A stretch of DNA of 64,000 nt from Streptomyces nojiriensis (GTDB lineage: Bacteria > Actinomycetota > Actinomycetes > Streptomycetales > Streptomycetaceae): positions 8,245,501-8,309,500 of the forward strand of contig NZ_CP071139.1 in the NCBI RefSeq assembly GCF_017639205.1, given 5' to 3'. The stretch's first letter is position 1, and each line of letters starts with the position of its first letter. The notes below the pieces were generated by a model. It was not told the origin of the DNA, made no database searches, and worked only from the letters and a program-made list of their open reading frames with translations. Shown piece after piece: positions 10,496-19,897 of the stretch. The translations under genes and the position numbers were made by a program.

Positions 10496-11752
10496 GTGCC
10501 GTTTTCCGTGCCCGGACTGGCCGACGACCTGACCCCCGATCTCCTGGACCGCTGGAACAAGGAGATCGACCGCCAGTTCAGGACCCTGGAGCCCGATCTG
10601 GGGAGCAAGTTCTTCACCCTGGAACCCGACGATCCGGCCGCCGAGCGGGTGGCCGTCACCTGGTTCGGCAATCCGGCCGAGCCGGAGTTCTGCTTCGACG
10701 CCGCCACGGCCCGCGCGCTGTCCGACTGGGGCGTACGCGGCCGCCGCGCCCTGCACAACGAATACTGCGAGTACGCGGTCATCAGCGCGGCCGACACCGA
10801 GGGACGGATGCGCCCCAAGCGGGTGCAGGTCACCACCGAGCTCCCCGAGTACTACCTGATGCTCGCCGAGCACGCCCCGGCCCGCCTGCGGGAGATCCTC
10901 ACCGGGACGCTCGGCACCGAACCGCGCTGGCAGGAACTCTACGGACCGGCCGTCGCGGACCCGCAGGCGCTCTCCCCGGCCCAGCGCCGCGTGGCCTTCG
11001 CCCGCCACCTGACCGGCCACGGACAGCACCGCGACCTGATCGACGCCGGTGTCCCGGCCGACCCGGCGGGCTCGCTCAACGCGGTCAACGCCCTGTTCAT
11101 GGCCCACCCCATCAACGGGCTGGACGACCTGATCTACATCGTGATGTTCGGCGCCCAGCCCTATGCCCGCCGGAACTCCGCGGGCGGCTTCGAACCCGCC
11201 GGCCGGGACCAGATCTTCCGACAGCAGCCCGGGCTCGAAGCCCTGTCCTGCCGCCATGCCGACCCGGCCGCCGCCCTGGCCGCGGCGGACGCCGCCTTCC
11301 ACGGCCGGACCGTGTCCTTCGCCGATCCGCTGGGCATGTACATCCAGCAGTTCACCTCCGAGGTCTTCCTCTTCGAGGGCGGCCCCGTCCCGGAACCGTG
11401 GATCCGGCTGGGGCGCGGCCGGCAGGGGCTGGTCCAGCGGCTGGAGTTCGGCCCGCCGGACGACGCCCCGCACTTCCTCGACGAGATCACCGTGGTGGAG
11501 GGCGACGCGGAGGAGCCCCTGACCGGTGGCTACCAGGTCGTCCGCCAGGTACAGGTGGGCCCGGTGGTCGCGCTCGGCGCACCGGCACCCGTACCGCCCG
11601 GTGACTTCGTGGTCCTCGCCGACTCCACCGGGGCCATCCGCTGCCGGGACGCGAGCGTGTGCACCGACACCGTCGGGCCGCTGAAGGAAGCCTTCGACGC
11701 CGAGACCCTGCGGCCCGCACCCGTGGGCAGCCGCCCCCGGGGCGGGAGATGA
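10496..11752 (+). CDS. Unknown protein heading the CTQ-like operon
   Basis: A 418-residue protein that I do not recognise. It has no signal peptide or membrane segments and is acidic in its first third (for example FRTLEPDLGSKFFTLEPDD). AGGAGG upstream of the GTG at 10496 is a strong RBS. It overlaps the Dyp peroxidase gene by ATGA, so the two are translationally coupled. A substrate or scaffold role in the operon is possible; no catalytic motif is evident. Confidence 0.7.
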   Translation: MPFSVPGLADDLTPDLLDRWNKEIDRQFRTLEPDLGSKFFTLEPDDPAAERVAVTWFGNPAEPEFCFDAATARALSDWGVRGRRALHNEYCEYAVISAADTEGRMRPKRVQVTTELPEYYLMLAEHAPARLREILTGTLGTEPRWQELYGPAVADPQALSPAQRRVAFARHLTGHGQHRDLIDAGVPADPAGSLNAVNALFMAHPINGLDDLIYIVMFGAQPYARRNSAGGFEPAGRDQIFRQQPGLEALSCRHADPAAALAAADAAFHGRTVSFADPLGMYIQQFTSEVFLFEGGPVPEPWIRLGRGRQGLVQRLEFGPPDDAPHFLDEITVVEGDAEEPLTGGYQVVRQVQVGPVVALGAPAPVPPGDFVVLADSTGAIRCRDASVCTDTVGPLKEAFDAETLRPAPVGSRPRGGR

Positions 11753-12978
11753 GCGTCCTCCAGGACGGGATCTACCACGGGCCCGGCCGGCGCCCGCCCG
11801 GCCATCTGGCGCTCGTGTTCCTGAGGGCCGACCCGGAGGCCGGCGCCGCCGCCGTCGACGGCGCGCTGCGCGAGGTCACCGCGATGCTGCGCGGCCTCGC
11901 CGACGGCGTCGTGCCGGAGCTGCCGGGCCACCCGGTGCCGAGCGCCGGCCTGGAATTCCTGCTCGGCCTCGGCCCGAAGGCGTTCGACATCGCCGGCGCG
12001 AAACTCCCGTGCCCGGCCGTACTCGGCCCGCGCCTGCGGTTCCGCTCGCCCCGCCCCACCGGAGGCGGGCCGCTGCTGGTCGGCGGGGGCCTGTCCTACG
12101 CGCCGGACGTCGTCCGCAACGACGCCACGGAGGAGTTCTGCCTGCAGCTCACCGCGGACACCCAGCTCGCGGTCTCGCGTGCCGTGGTGGAACTGTGGAA
12201 GCTGCTGCGCGGCGCGCGCACCGGCGACACGCGGACGGCCACGCTGGAGATCGCGGGCATCCACACCGGATTCCAGCGCGACGACCGGCGCAGCTGGATC
12301 GGCTTCCACGACGGCGTGTCCAACCTGGGCAGCGCCGACCGGGAACGGGTCATCAGCATCGGGGCGGAAGACGCCGGCTCGGACCCCTGGACGATCGGCG
12401 GTACGTGCCTGGTCTTCGCCCGCCTCACCGTCGACCTCGACCAGTGGCACGTCCTGCCGCGCGCGCAGCAGGAGTTCCTCGTCGGCCGGGACAAGCTCAC
12501 CGGAGCCCCGCTCACCGGCCGCGACACCGAAGGGCGGCCCGTACCGGCCGAGGGCTGCCCGGTGGCCGGGACCACCGAGGTGACGCAGCCGGGCAACGAG
12601 GAGTTCCTGGAGCCACGGCCCACCGCCGATCCGGTGCTGCTCACCGCCCATGTGCGGCGGGCCAATCTGACCGCCACCGCCGACCCCGACCAGAGCGGCT
12701 CGCTGCGGGTGTTCCGGCAGGGGTACGAGTTCTTCGAACCGGTCGCGGCCGCCCCGGGCTTCCGGGCCGGACTGAACTTCATCGGCTTCCAGGACAGCCC
12801 CGAACGGGTGCTGCGCATCCTCACCCAGCGCGGCTGGCTGGGCGGCGTCAACTTCGGCGGGCAGCCCGGTCCGGACGGACCGGCCGGGCGGCTGCTGGCG
12901 GTACGGGCGGCCGGTACGTACCTGGTTCCGCCCGTACGGGACGGGGCCCCCTATCCGGGGGCCGAGGCATTCGGCTGA
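11749..12978 (+). CDS. Dyp-type heme peroxidase
   Basis: A 409-residue dye-decolorising peroxidase. The signature GFHDGVSN starts near residue 185 (the GxxDG catalytic Asp), H301 in AHVRRAN is the expected proximal heme ligand, and LNFIGFQ plus GGVNFGG close the C-terminal half. There is no Tat or Sec signal, so it is probably cytoplasmic. It uses H2O2 to oxidise a substrate. In this operon it may consume peroxide made by an oxidase, or act in cofactor maturation. Start ATG overlaps the previous stop. Confidence 0.9.
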   Translation: MSVLQDGIYHGPGRRPPGHLALVFLRADPEAGAAAVDGALREVTAMLRGLADGVVPELPGHPVPSAGLEFLLGLGPKAFDIAGAKLPCPAVLGPRLRFRSPRPTGGGPLLVGGGLSYAPDVVRNDATEEFCLQLTADTQLAVSRAVVELWKLLRGARTGDTRTATLEIAGIHTGFQRDDRRSWIGFHDGVSNLGSADRERVISIGAEDAGSDPWTIGGTCLVFARLTVDLDQWHVLPRAQQEFLVGRDKLTGAPLTGRDTEGRPVPAEGCPVAGTTEVTQPGNEEFLEPRPTADPVLLTAHVRRANLTATADPDQSGSLRVFRQGYEFFEPVAAAPGFRAGLNFIGFQDSPERVLRILTQRGWLGGVNFGGQPGPDGPAGRLLAVRAAGTYLVPPVRDGAPYPGAEAFG

Positions 12979-13051
12979 ACGGCCGCCCCCGCTGCCCGGA
13001 TTCCCCGGACCCCTCGGATCCCGGGCCCCTGGAAGGAAACGGAGACTCACA

Positions 13052-14464
13052 GTGATCGAACGGATCTGGCTCCATCCACCGCTCGCCTTCGCCCGGCTGG
13101 GCCCGTCCCCCGTGCCCTGTGACAACTACCGCTGGGGCATGAGCGACCTGACGCCGCGCGGCACCGGAAAGACCGTCGTCGAGCCCAGGCCCTCCCTCGA
13201 CGTCGCCGAGGACGGGACCCTGACGGAGCGGGAGCCGGAGGGGGACCGCGTCCTGTTCAAGGACGCCGACGGCTTCCGTCCGCTCTGCCCCTTCTTCGAG
13301 GTGCACGGTGCGTGGACGGTCGACGGCGAGCGGCACACCGGCCCGCTCACCGCCGAGGTGCTGGCGGCCGCCGGAACGGAACTCGCCGACGTGCGCTGGC
13401 AGGTGGAGGTCGCCAACCTGAAGGCGCACCACTGCACCCTCTCACCGGGTGACCGGATCGAGGCCGCCGTGGAGCTGGCCGGTGACGACCACCTGCGCAG
13501 GCCGCTGCAGGGGCGCTCGCCGCAGGGAGCCGACCGGCCGCTGGTCCCGGAGGGGCGGCACGTACCGCTCGGGTCCGTCCAGGTGACCAGACCCGACGAC
13601 CGGTTCCCCGAACTCCGGCTGCGATTCACCCCCGCCACCGGAGCGGTGTACGGCCCCACGGACCTTCCGGAGCGCTCCCGGCGGTTCGTCCTGCCCGACG
13701 CGCGCCTGTTCCTCTCCCCGGACGCGCGCTGGTGCGAGTTCACCGGCGAGGGAGATCCGCGGACGGTTCCCGGGGGGCTGTTCGCGGGTTCGCGGGAGGA
13801 GGACGGGGAGAAGAGCCTCGGCCTGGTCGACGACGTGTGCGACGGGCTGGTCACCGTCACCCTGCCGGGCGGCCTGTCGGCCCGCGCGCGCATCGTCGTC
13901 ACCCCGCCCGATTTCGCGCCCGACCGCAGACCCTTCACTTCGCTGGCCGACGGCCTGGCGGACCGCGTCAAGCGCGGCGAGGTCCGCGACCCCGCCTACG
14001 TCGCCGAGCACCCGCAACTGACCGCGCTGGAAGTGCGCGACCTGTTCGAACGGGTGCTGGAGGCCATGGACGCCGTCAACGTCGACGCGCAGAACGATCG
14101 GGCGACGCTGGAGAACGAGAGCACGGCCGAGGACCTCGGCCTGCCCACCGGCCCGGCCCGGGCCCGGACCTTCAGCCCGCCGGAACCCCTGCTGGGGGTG
14201 ATCCTCGCGCTCACCGAGCGCGGCCGCCGCCGGCACCGCCGCTTCGTCGCGCTGGAGGCCCTGGAGGACATGTTCCGCGAACAGCCCGGCCTCATCGAAC
14301 GGGTCATCAGGGAGCCGGGGTCCGAGGACGTCTGGTACGACCGCCGGATGCCGGTCGCGGTACGGGGATCCGACGCCTTCCCCATGCACCTGACCCGCCG
14401 CCAGTACGACCTCCTGGTGGCCTGGGTCGGTTCGCTGCGCGAACGGGTCGAGGAGGGGACATGA
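13052..14464 (+). CDS. LodA-N-like protein (possible CTQ-oxidase partner subunit)
   Basis: A 470-residue protein. The start (IWLHPPLAFARLGPSPVP) resembles the opening of LodA/GoxA family quinoproteins, which begin with a HPxxGIARxGNSP-like strand. The middle is beta-rich (VRWQVEVANLKAH, ELRLRFTPATGAVYGP), and the C-terminal third is helical. It lacks the PWQxDFxxC block of LodA, which is found instead in the product at 15945-17945. That suggests a split LodA-type enzyme. GGAAACGGAG precedes the GTG at 13052. The 3' end overlaps the radical SAM gene by ATGA. Family assignment is tentative. Confidence 0.5.
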   Translation: MIERIWLHPPLAFARLGPSPVPCDNYRWGMSDLTPRGTGKTVVEPRPSLDVAEDGTLTEREPEGDRVLFKDADGFRPLCPFFEVHGAWTVDGERHTGPLTAEVLAAAGTELADVRWQVEVANLKAHHCTLSPGDRIEAAVELAGDDHLRRPLQGRSPQGADRPLVPEGRHVPLGSVQVTRPDDRFPELRLRFTPATGAVYGPTDLPERSRRFVLPDARLFLSPDARWCEFTGEGDPRTVPGGLFAGSREEDGEKSLGLVDDVCDGLVTVTLPGGLSARARIVVTPPDFAPDRRPFTSLADGLADRVKRGEVRDPAYVAEHPQLTALEVRDLFERVLEAMDAVNVDAQNDRATLENESTAEDLGLPTGPARARTFSPPEPLLGVILALTERGRRRHRRFVALEALEDMFREQPGLIERVIREPGSEDVWYDRRMPVAVRGSDAFPMHLTRRQYDLLVAWVGSLRERVEEGT

Positions 14465-15909
14465 GCGTCCTGCTGCAGATCGGCAGGAGGCCGCCGGAAC
14501 GCGAACCGCGGCCCGCCTCCGGAGCCGCCCCGGGCCCGCTCGGCCTCGACGCCGAGACCAGGGTGTTCCGCAGCGCCCACGGAGCCCACCTGTTCGTCGC
14601 CGACGGCAGCCGGATCTACGACCTCCCGGAAGAGGCCGCGGACCGCCTGGAGCGGTGGACGGCCGCCGCCCACGACCCGGCCCAGGACGCCGACCTCGCC
14701 GCCGGACTGGGTCTGCCGCTCTGGGGCGGGGCGGGCATGCCGGCCCCGCGGATCGACGGCACCCCGGCCGCCGTACCGCCGCTGTCCTCCCTCTCGCTCA
14801 ACGTGATGCAGGCCTGCAACCTCAGCTGCGGCCACTGCTACGCCGACGAGGGCCGGTTCGGCGGCTCCGCCCGGGCCATGCCCCGCGAGACCGCGTTCGC
14901 CGCAGTGGACCGGCTCCTCGCCGAGGCCGCCCCGGACGCGGCGGTGGTGGTCGGGTTCATGGGCGGCGAGCCACTGCTCGCCCGCGACCTGGTGCACGAG
15001 GTCGTCGCGTACGCGACCCGGGCCGGAGCCGCCACCGGGCACGCCGTCCGCTTCGCGCTCACCACCAACCTCACCACGGTCCGGCCCGCGGACGCGGAAC
15101 TGTTCGCCGCCCACCCCTTCACCGTGGCCGTCAGCCTCGACGGCGACCGGGCCGGCCACGACGCACTGCGCCGGGCCCCGGGCGGGGGCAGCGCGTACGA
15201 ACGGCTGCGGGCCGGGCTGGAGGTGCTGGAGCGGCACGGAAGGCCGCGCCACCTCTCGGCCCGGGTGAGCGTGACCCCGTACACCGGACGGCTGCTCGAC
15301 ATCCTGGAGCACGGCATCGGCCTCGGCTTCGACGAGGTCGGCTTCGCCGCGGTGGTGAGCGCCCCGGACCCCGCCTACGAGATCGGCACCGACACCTTCA
15401 CCGGATTCCTCCAACAGATGGTCGAGTGCGGGGAAGCGGCGCTGCGCGAGCTGGCGGCGGGCCGCCCGTACCCCTTCGGCAACTTCCAGACGGCGATGTA
15501 CGAACTGCACACCGGCGGCCATCGCCCGTACCCCTGCGGCGCCGGCGCCGGATACCTCAGCGCCTCCGCCGAGGGCGGCCTCTACGCCTGCCACCGGCTG
15601 GTCGACGATCCGGCCTTCGCCATGGGCTCGCTGGCCCAGGGACCCGACCAAGGCGCCAGAGCGGCCCATCTGGCGGCCCGCCACGTGGACCGGGCCGAGC
15701 CCTGCCGGTCCTGCTGGGCCCGCTACCTGTGCGGCGGCGGCTGCTACCACGAGGTCACCCGGCGCGGCCGGCCCGGCTGCGACTACATCCGCGGCTGGCT
15801 GGCCTTCTGCCTGCGCGCCTACGTCGAACTCTCCCAGGCCGCACCGGAGTTCTTCCGGAATCCGACCGCATCCGACCTCCCGGGCGATCCGGCCGCCCTG
15901 GCCCGCTGA
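14461..15909 (+). CDS. Radical SAM/SPASM protein, probable peptide-modifying enzyme (QhpD-like)
   Basis: A 482-residue radical SAM enzyme. The 4Fe-4S motif is CNLSCGHC (cysteines about 119, 123 and 126), GFMGGEPLL is the SAM-binding GGEP block, and VAVSLDGDRAGHD is conserved. The C-terminal SPASM/twitch region has YPCGAGAGYL, YACHRL and CRSCWARYLCGGGCYHE, binding auxiliary clusters. SPASM enzymes such as QhpD and anaerobic sulfatase maturases modify side chains of protein or peptide substrates. Between two LodA-like genes, it probably installs a cross-link or primes a Cys/Trp-derived cofactor. It overlaps the preceding gene by ATGA. Confidence 0.85.
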   Translation: MSVLLQIGRRPPEREPRPASGAAPGPLGLDAETRVFRSAHGAHLFVADGSRIYDLPEEAADRLERWTAAAHDPAQDADLAAGLGLPLWGGAGMPAPRIDGTPAAVPPLSSLSLNVMQACNLSCGHCYADEGRFGGSARAMPRETAFAAVDRLLAEAAPDAAVVVGFMGGEPLLARDLVHEVVAYATRAGAATGHAVRFALTTNLTTVRPADAELFAAHPFTVAVSLDGDRAGHDALRRAPGGGSAYERLRAGLEVLERHGRPRHLSARVSVTPYTGRLLDILEHGIGLGFDEVGFAAVVSAPDPAYEIGTDTFTGFLQQMVECGEAALRELAAGRPYPFGNFQTAMYELHTGGHRPYPCGAGAGYLSASAEGGLYACHRLVDDPAFAMGSLAQGPDQGARAAHLAARHVDRAEPCRSCWARYLCGGGCYHEVTRRGRPGCDYIRGWLAFCLRAYVELSQAAPEFFRNPTASDLPGDPAALAR

Positions 15910-15944
15910 CCCGCGCCCCGCCCCATCCGGCCGAAGGAGCCGCC

Positions 15945-17945
15945 ATGAACGCCCCCACTCCCGGAAGCGTCGACCTCCCCGTACCCGAGGGGAAGATCTT
16001 CCCCCGCAATCTCACGGCACGGGCCGACCACGTGGTCCGCGGCAACCCGTCCGGCTCCCGCCCGGAGAGCGGCGTCGACAACTGCTTCCCCGGCCTGGAA
16101 TTCGACCAGCGCAACCTGGAGAAGGCGTTCTTCCCCGGCCTGACGGTCGACTTCCACCACGCGAGCGGATCGCGGGTGCTGGCCGTCACCGGCGGTGCCG
16201 CCGCCGCCCAGGGCATCACCGACGCCGACCTGGACACGGGAACGCCGCAGGACCCGCAGCCGCTCTACCTGTGGGCCGTCTGCGGGCGCACCACGGTGGA
16301 CCAGGAGGAGGCGGACGCGCCGGTGTTCCACGCGACCGAGCGCACCGGGCTGGAACTGTGGCGCCGGGTGCACGACCTGCTCCCGGGCCGGGTGGCCGTC
16401 GTCCTCGGCCGCACCCCGGGCAGCACCTCCCCGGGTGCGTTCTGGGTACCGGACGGCGGCCTCAACGCCTGGCGGACGCAGGGCCGGACCGAGGTGTCGC
16501 GCGACGCGGACGGTGTACTGGAATGGGCCGTCCTGTTCGCCGACCGGGCCCGCTACCTCGATTCGGACGGGGTCATCGACCCCGACGTGTACCAGGCCGG
16601 CGACCTCACCCGAAGCCTCTGCGCGCCCTGGCAGTACGACTTCCGCGAATGCGGCTGCTACTACTGGGCCGCCTCCAAGCCGGACATCTCCACCAGCTCC
16701 GACGGCGTGCACCGCAACCTCAACTTCCAGCGCCGCGACCGCACCACCAACCCGCCCGAGCCCGACATCCCCACCATCCGGGGCCGCGCCGCCAAGGAGT
16801 TCGACCACCCCGCCCTGATCGCGAACTGGAACGTGCTGCCCGTCGTCCTCAACGGCCGCGAGGACGACGGCATGGAACTGCCGGACTGGTCCGGACTCCG
16901 GCCGATGACGCGCGCCCAGGTGATCCAGGAGCTGGAACGGCTCGCCGGCGTCGAGCACGCGCTGTGCCTCGAGTACCTCTACGCGCACTACTCCCTCGAC
17001 GCCCCGCCCGTCTTCGACCCGGCCGTGCACGACCCGGCCACGCCCGAGGGAGCGCGGGCCCGGAAGATCTACGCGGCCGCCGCGGAGGTGTTCTCCGTCG
17101 CGGTGGACGAGATGCGCCACCTGAGATGGGTCAACGAAATCCTCGGCACACTCGGCCGGCCACCGCGGCTCGAACCGCCCCGGCACGACACCGTCATCCA
17201 GCCCCGGACGGGCCGGTGCTTCGATCCGCAGCCCCTCACACCCGGACAACTGGACCTGTTCATCGCCGTGGAGCGCCCCAGCGCGGTGAGCGCCGACCCG
17301 CAGGGCATCGACGGGATGTACGTCAAGCTGCACGAGACCATCGTCCACCGCCCGGAGCTCTTCCCGGAGGCGGACCGGCTGGCGCACCTCATCAAGCTCA
17401 TCATCGACGAGGGCGACGACCACTACCACCGCTTCACCGCGGTCAAGAACCATCTCGCGGAGCTTTCCCCCGACGAGTACCTCCGGCCGCTGCGCACCGA
17501 TCCGGGTACTGCGCTGGACGTCCAGCTGGTCGAACTGTCGGCGCTGAACTACACCATGCTGCTGGGCGCCCTGGAGTCCACGCTGGAACGGGGCGACACC
17601 TCGGGCGGGGTGCTGATCGAGCAGGCCCGCCGGACGATGTCCAACCTCCACGAACTCAACCACCTCCTCGCGTCACGCGGTGTCGCTCCCCGCTTCACCA
17701 AGCTCCCCGCGGCGCCCGCCCCCGCCGGCGAGCAGCCGATCGCGTCCGCAGCCGCTTCCACGTCCGCTCCGGCTCCCGCGCCCGGCCCGGAACCCGGCGA
17801 CGGCCGGGCCGCCCTGGCCGCCGCGCGGGCTTCCGGCGCGGTGCGGCAGAGCATCAACGCCCTCGCCGTCGACGGGGTACGCGAGATGATGACCCGCCAT
17901 CAGGCCGACACCGACGCGCTGATCGCCGCCTTCGGCTCGCGATGA
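15945..17945 (+). CDS. LodA-C-like / ferritin-like fusion protein, candidate CTQ enzyme
   Basis: A 666-residue two-part protein. Residues about 1-300 contain CFPGLEFDQRNLEKAFFPG and APWQYDFRECGCYYW (227-241), which matches the PWQxDFxxC block of LodA/GoxA quinoproteins, and later ANWNVLPVV with W295. C236 and W295 are the likely cofactor pair if a cysteine tryptophylquinone forms. Residues about 325-560 form a ferritin-like four-helix domain (LERLAGVEHALCLEYLYAHYSL, EVFSVAVDEMRHL, IDEGDDHYHRF) of the VioB/RebD iminophenylpyruvate dimer synthase type, with Glu/His metal ligands. A Pro/Ala linker and a helical tail follow. AAGGAG precedes ATG 15945. The fusion is unusual, and LodA homology is weak by eye. 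Confidence 0.65.
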   Translation: MNAPTPGSVDLPVPEGKIFPRNLTARADHVVRGNPSGSRPESGVDNCFPGLEFDQRNLEKAFFPGLTVDFHHASGSRVLAVTGGAAAAQGITDADLDTGTPQDPQPLYLWAVCGRTTVDQEEADAPVFHATERTGLELWRRVHDLLPGRVAVVLGRTPGSTSPGAFWVPDGGLNAWRTQGRTEVSRDADGVLEWAVLFADRARYLDSDGVIDPDVYQAGDLTRSLCAPWQYDFRECGCYYWAASKPDISTSSDGVHRNLNFQRRDRTTNPPEPDIPTIRGRAAKEFDHPALIANWNVLPVVLNGREDDGMELPDWSGLRPMTRAQVIQELERLAGVEHALCLEYLYAHYSLDAPPVFDPAVHDPATPEGARARKIYAAAAEVFSVAVDEMRHLRWVNEILGTLGRPPRLEPPRHDTVIQPRTGRCFDPQPLTPGQLDLFIAVERPSAVSADPQGIDGMYVKLHETIVHRPELFPEADRLAHLIKLIIDEGDDHYHRFTAVKNHLAELSPDEYLRPLRTDPGTALDVQLVELSALNYTMLLGALESTLERGDTSGGVLIEQARRTMSNLHELNHLLASRGVAPRFTKLPAAPAPAGEQPIASAAASTSAPAPAPGPEPGDGRAALAAARASGAVRQSINALAVDGVREMMTRHQADTDALIAAFGSR

Positions 17946-18925
17946 GCCGAGCCGACGTCACGATCGCCGGCTCCGGGCTGGCCGAGGTCACCTGCGCCTG
18001 GCTCCTCGCCGCGCGGGGCCACCGGGTCCGGCTCCGGCCGCGCCCGGACCAGGGCCGGCGCCCGCTCCTGCTGGGCGAATCCACCCTGGCCCTGCTCCGG
18101 TCCCTGTGGGGCATCGGCGGGCCGGCCGAACTGGGCCTCGTCACCCATCGACTGACCCACCGGCGGGCCCGCTGGGGCGCCGGTCCGGCCGCCCCGCCCG
18201 TCGGCGCGCCGGCCGTGGTGGTGGACGGGGCCCGGCTCGCCGCCCGGCTGCTCGACCGCCTCGCCGCACACCATCCGGACACCGTTGCCGAAGAGTCCGG
18301 GAGGGGCGGCGTACCCCAGTGGACGGTCACGGCCGCCTCCCACCCCGACGACCGGTGGACAGCCGGCCGCCGCCGGCTGCTGGCCGGCGAAGCGGCCCTC
18401 GCACCCGGCCAGGACGACACCACTGCCCGCCTCGCCTGCACCGAACTCGCCTGGCTCCACCTCACTCCGCTGGGTGACGGCAACGCCCTGCTGCAGGCCA
18501 TGATCCCGGGTCCCGCATCCCACCCCGAGAACCTGCTGGGCCGCCTGCTCGCCGCCTCCGCCCTGGCCCCCCGACTCCTGCGGGCACCCGCCGCCGCCGT
18601 CTCGCTGCCGGCCGCCCCCCGCCTCCACCGCACCCCGGCGACCGCCCCGACCACGCACACCCCCGGGCGGCTCCTCGTCGGCGCGGGCGCCATCCGCTAC
18701 GACCCGCTCAGCGGCACCGGCACGGCCCAGGCGCTCCGTACGGCCGTCCTGGCCACGGCGGTCGTCCACGCAGCGGCCACCGGAACGCCCCCGGAGGCCC
18801 TGTGCGCCCACTACGCGCGCCGCCTGCGCACGGCCTTCCGCGCCCACCTGGACACGTGCGCCCGGCTCTATCCCCAGGCCTTCCCGTCCCGCGCGTGGCA
18901 GCACGAGATCGACGCCTGCCGCTGA
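17942..18925 (+). CDS. FAD-dependent monooxygenase, LodB/QhpG-like
   Basis: A 327-residue flavoprotein of the tryptophan halogenase / LodB / QhpG type. The FAD motif reads ITIAGSGLAEVT-like VTIAGSGLAEVTCAWLLAARGHRV, then GESTLALLRSLWG, the substrate-cap region WLHLTPLG and LLVGAGAIRYDPLSGTGTAQALR with the conserved DPLSGTG. LodB and QhpG hydroxylate the Trp that becomes part of cysteine tryptophylquinone. As the last gene of the operon (ATGA overlap), it fits a maturation role for the product at 15945-17945. It is short for a halogenase, and the WxWxIP motif is absent. Confidence 0.75.
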   Translation: MSRADVTIAGSGLAEVTCAWLLAARGHRVRLRPRPDQGRRPLLLGESTLALLRSLWGIGGPAELGLVTHRLTHRRARWGAGPAAPPVGAPAVVVDGARLAARLLDRLAAHHPDTVAEESGRGGVPQWTVTAASHPDDRWTAGRRRLLAGEAALAPGQDDTTARLACTELAWLHLTPLGDGNALLQAMIPGPASHPENLLGRLLAASALAPRLLRAPAAAVSLPAAPRLHRTPATAPTTHTPGRLLVGAGAIRYDPLSGTGTAQALRTAVLATAVVHAAATGTPPEALCAHYARRLRTAFRAHLDTCARLYPQAFPSRAWQHEIDACR

Positions 18926-19036
18926 GCGGGAGGGGAGCGTGCGGCGCCGGGTTCCGCCCAATGCCCGGCGCGCCCGGCGATCCACCCCTTACCCTGCACT
19001 GGTCCGGCACGGTCGGTGAAAGGTGGGGCGGGGGCC

Positions 19037-19897
19037 TTGCGGATTCTCTGCGTACACGGAATGGCGCAGCAACTGCGTGGTGAGCAGGACCTGCTCGCCG
19101 AGTGGCTGCCCGCCCTCAGGGACGGCCTGACCCGCGCCGGGGCCGCGGGGGCGGCCGCGGACGGCGATGTCGGCATGGCCTTCTACGGCGACCTCTTCCG
19201 CCCGCCGGGCGAGCTGCTCGCGGTCGGGGAGCCCGCCTACCGCGCCGGTGACGTGGCAGAGGGGTTCGAGAGCGAGCTGCTCGCGGCCTGGTGGGAGGCC
19301 GCCGCCTCGGCCGACCCCGCCGTGGTCCCTCCCGGCGCCGACACCCTCGCCCGCACCCCCCGCACGGCCCAGGCTGCGCTCCGCGCCCTGAGCGCCTCGC
19401 CCTTCATGACCGGGATCGCCCTGCGGTCGATGGTGGGCGACCTGAAGCAGGTCCGCGCCTATCTGCTGGATCCCGCCACGCGTCTGAAGGCCCGTCGGCG
19501 CGTCTCGGACCTGCTGACCGAGGAGGTCCAGGTGGTGGTGGCGCATTCGCTCGGCTCGGTGGTCGCCTACGAGGCCCTGTGCGCCTCCCGACACCGCCAT
19601 CGGGTGCGCGCGTTCGTGACCGTGGGCTCGCCGCTGGGGATCCGCAGCCTCATCTTCGACCGCCTGCGTCCACCGCCCGGGACGGACGGTACGGGCGTCT
19701 GGCCGGGCGACGACAGCCTCACCTGGACGAACGTGGCCGACGCCGCCGATGTCGTCGCGCTGGAGAAGGACCTGCGGCCGGCGTTCGGGCCGCGGGTCCG
19801 CAACATCCGTACGCACAACGGTGCACGCGCACACGACATCCGCCCCTATCTGACCGAGAGGTGTACGGGCGAGGCCGTGGCGGCCGGCCTCGAGTGA
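19037..19897 (+). CDS. Alpha/beta-hydrolase-like protein
   Basis: A protein of about 286 residues. It opens with a strand and oxyanion loop ILCVHGMAQQ, and VVAHSLGSVVAYEAL near the middle is the GxSxG-type nucleophile elbow (AHSLGS). VTVGSPLG follows as in lipase-like hydrolases. The acid and His are less sure; NIRTHNGARAHD is a candidate region. I prefer TTG 19037 (AAAGGTGGGG about 10 bases before, product begins MRILCVHG); GTG 19016 is an in-frame alternative with a poor RBS. Substrate unknown. It appears monocistronic. Confidence 0.7.
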   Translation: MRILCVHGMAQQLRGEQDLLAEWLPALRDGLTRAGAAGAAADGDVGMAFYGDLFRPPGELLAVGEPAYRAGDVAEGFESELLAAWWEAAASADPAVVPPGADTLARTPRTAQAALRALSASPFMTGIALRSMVGDLKQVRAYLLDPATRLKARRRVSDLLTEEVQVVVAHSLGSVVAYEALCASRHRHRVRAFVTVGSPLGIRSLIFDRLRPPPGTDGTGVWPGDDSLTWTNVADAADVVALEKDLRPAFGPRVRNIRTHNGARAHDIRPYLTERCTGEAVAAGLE

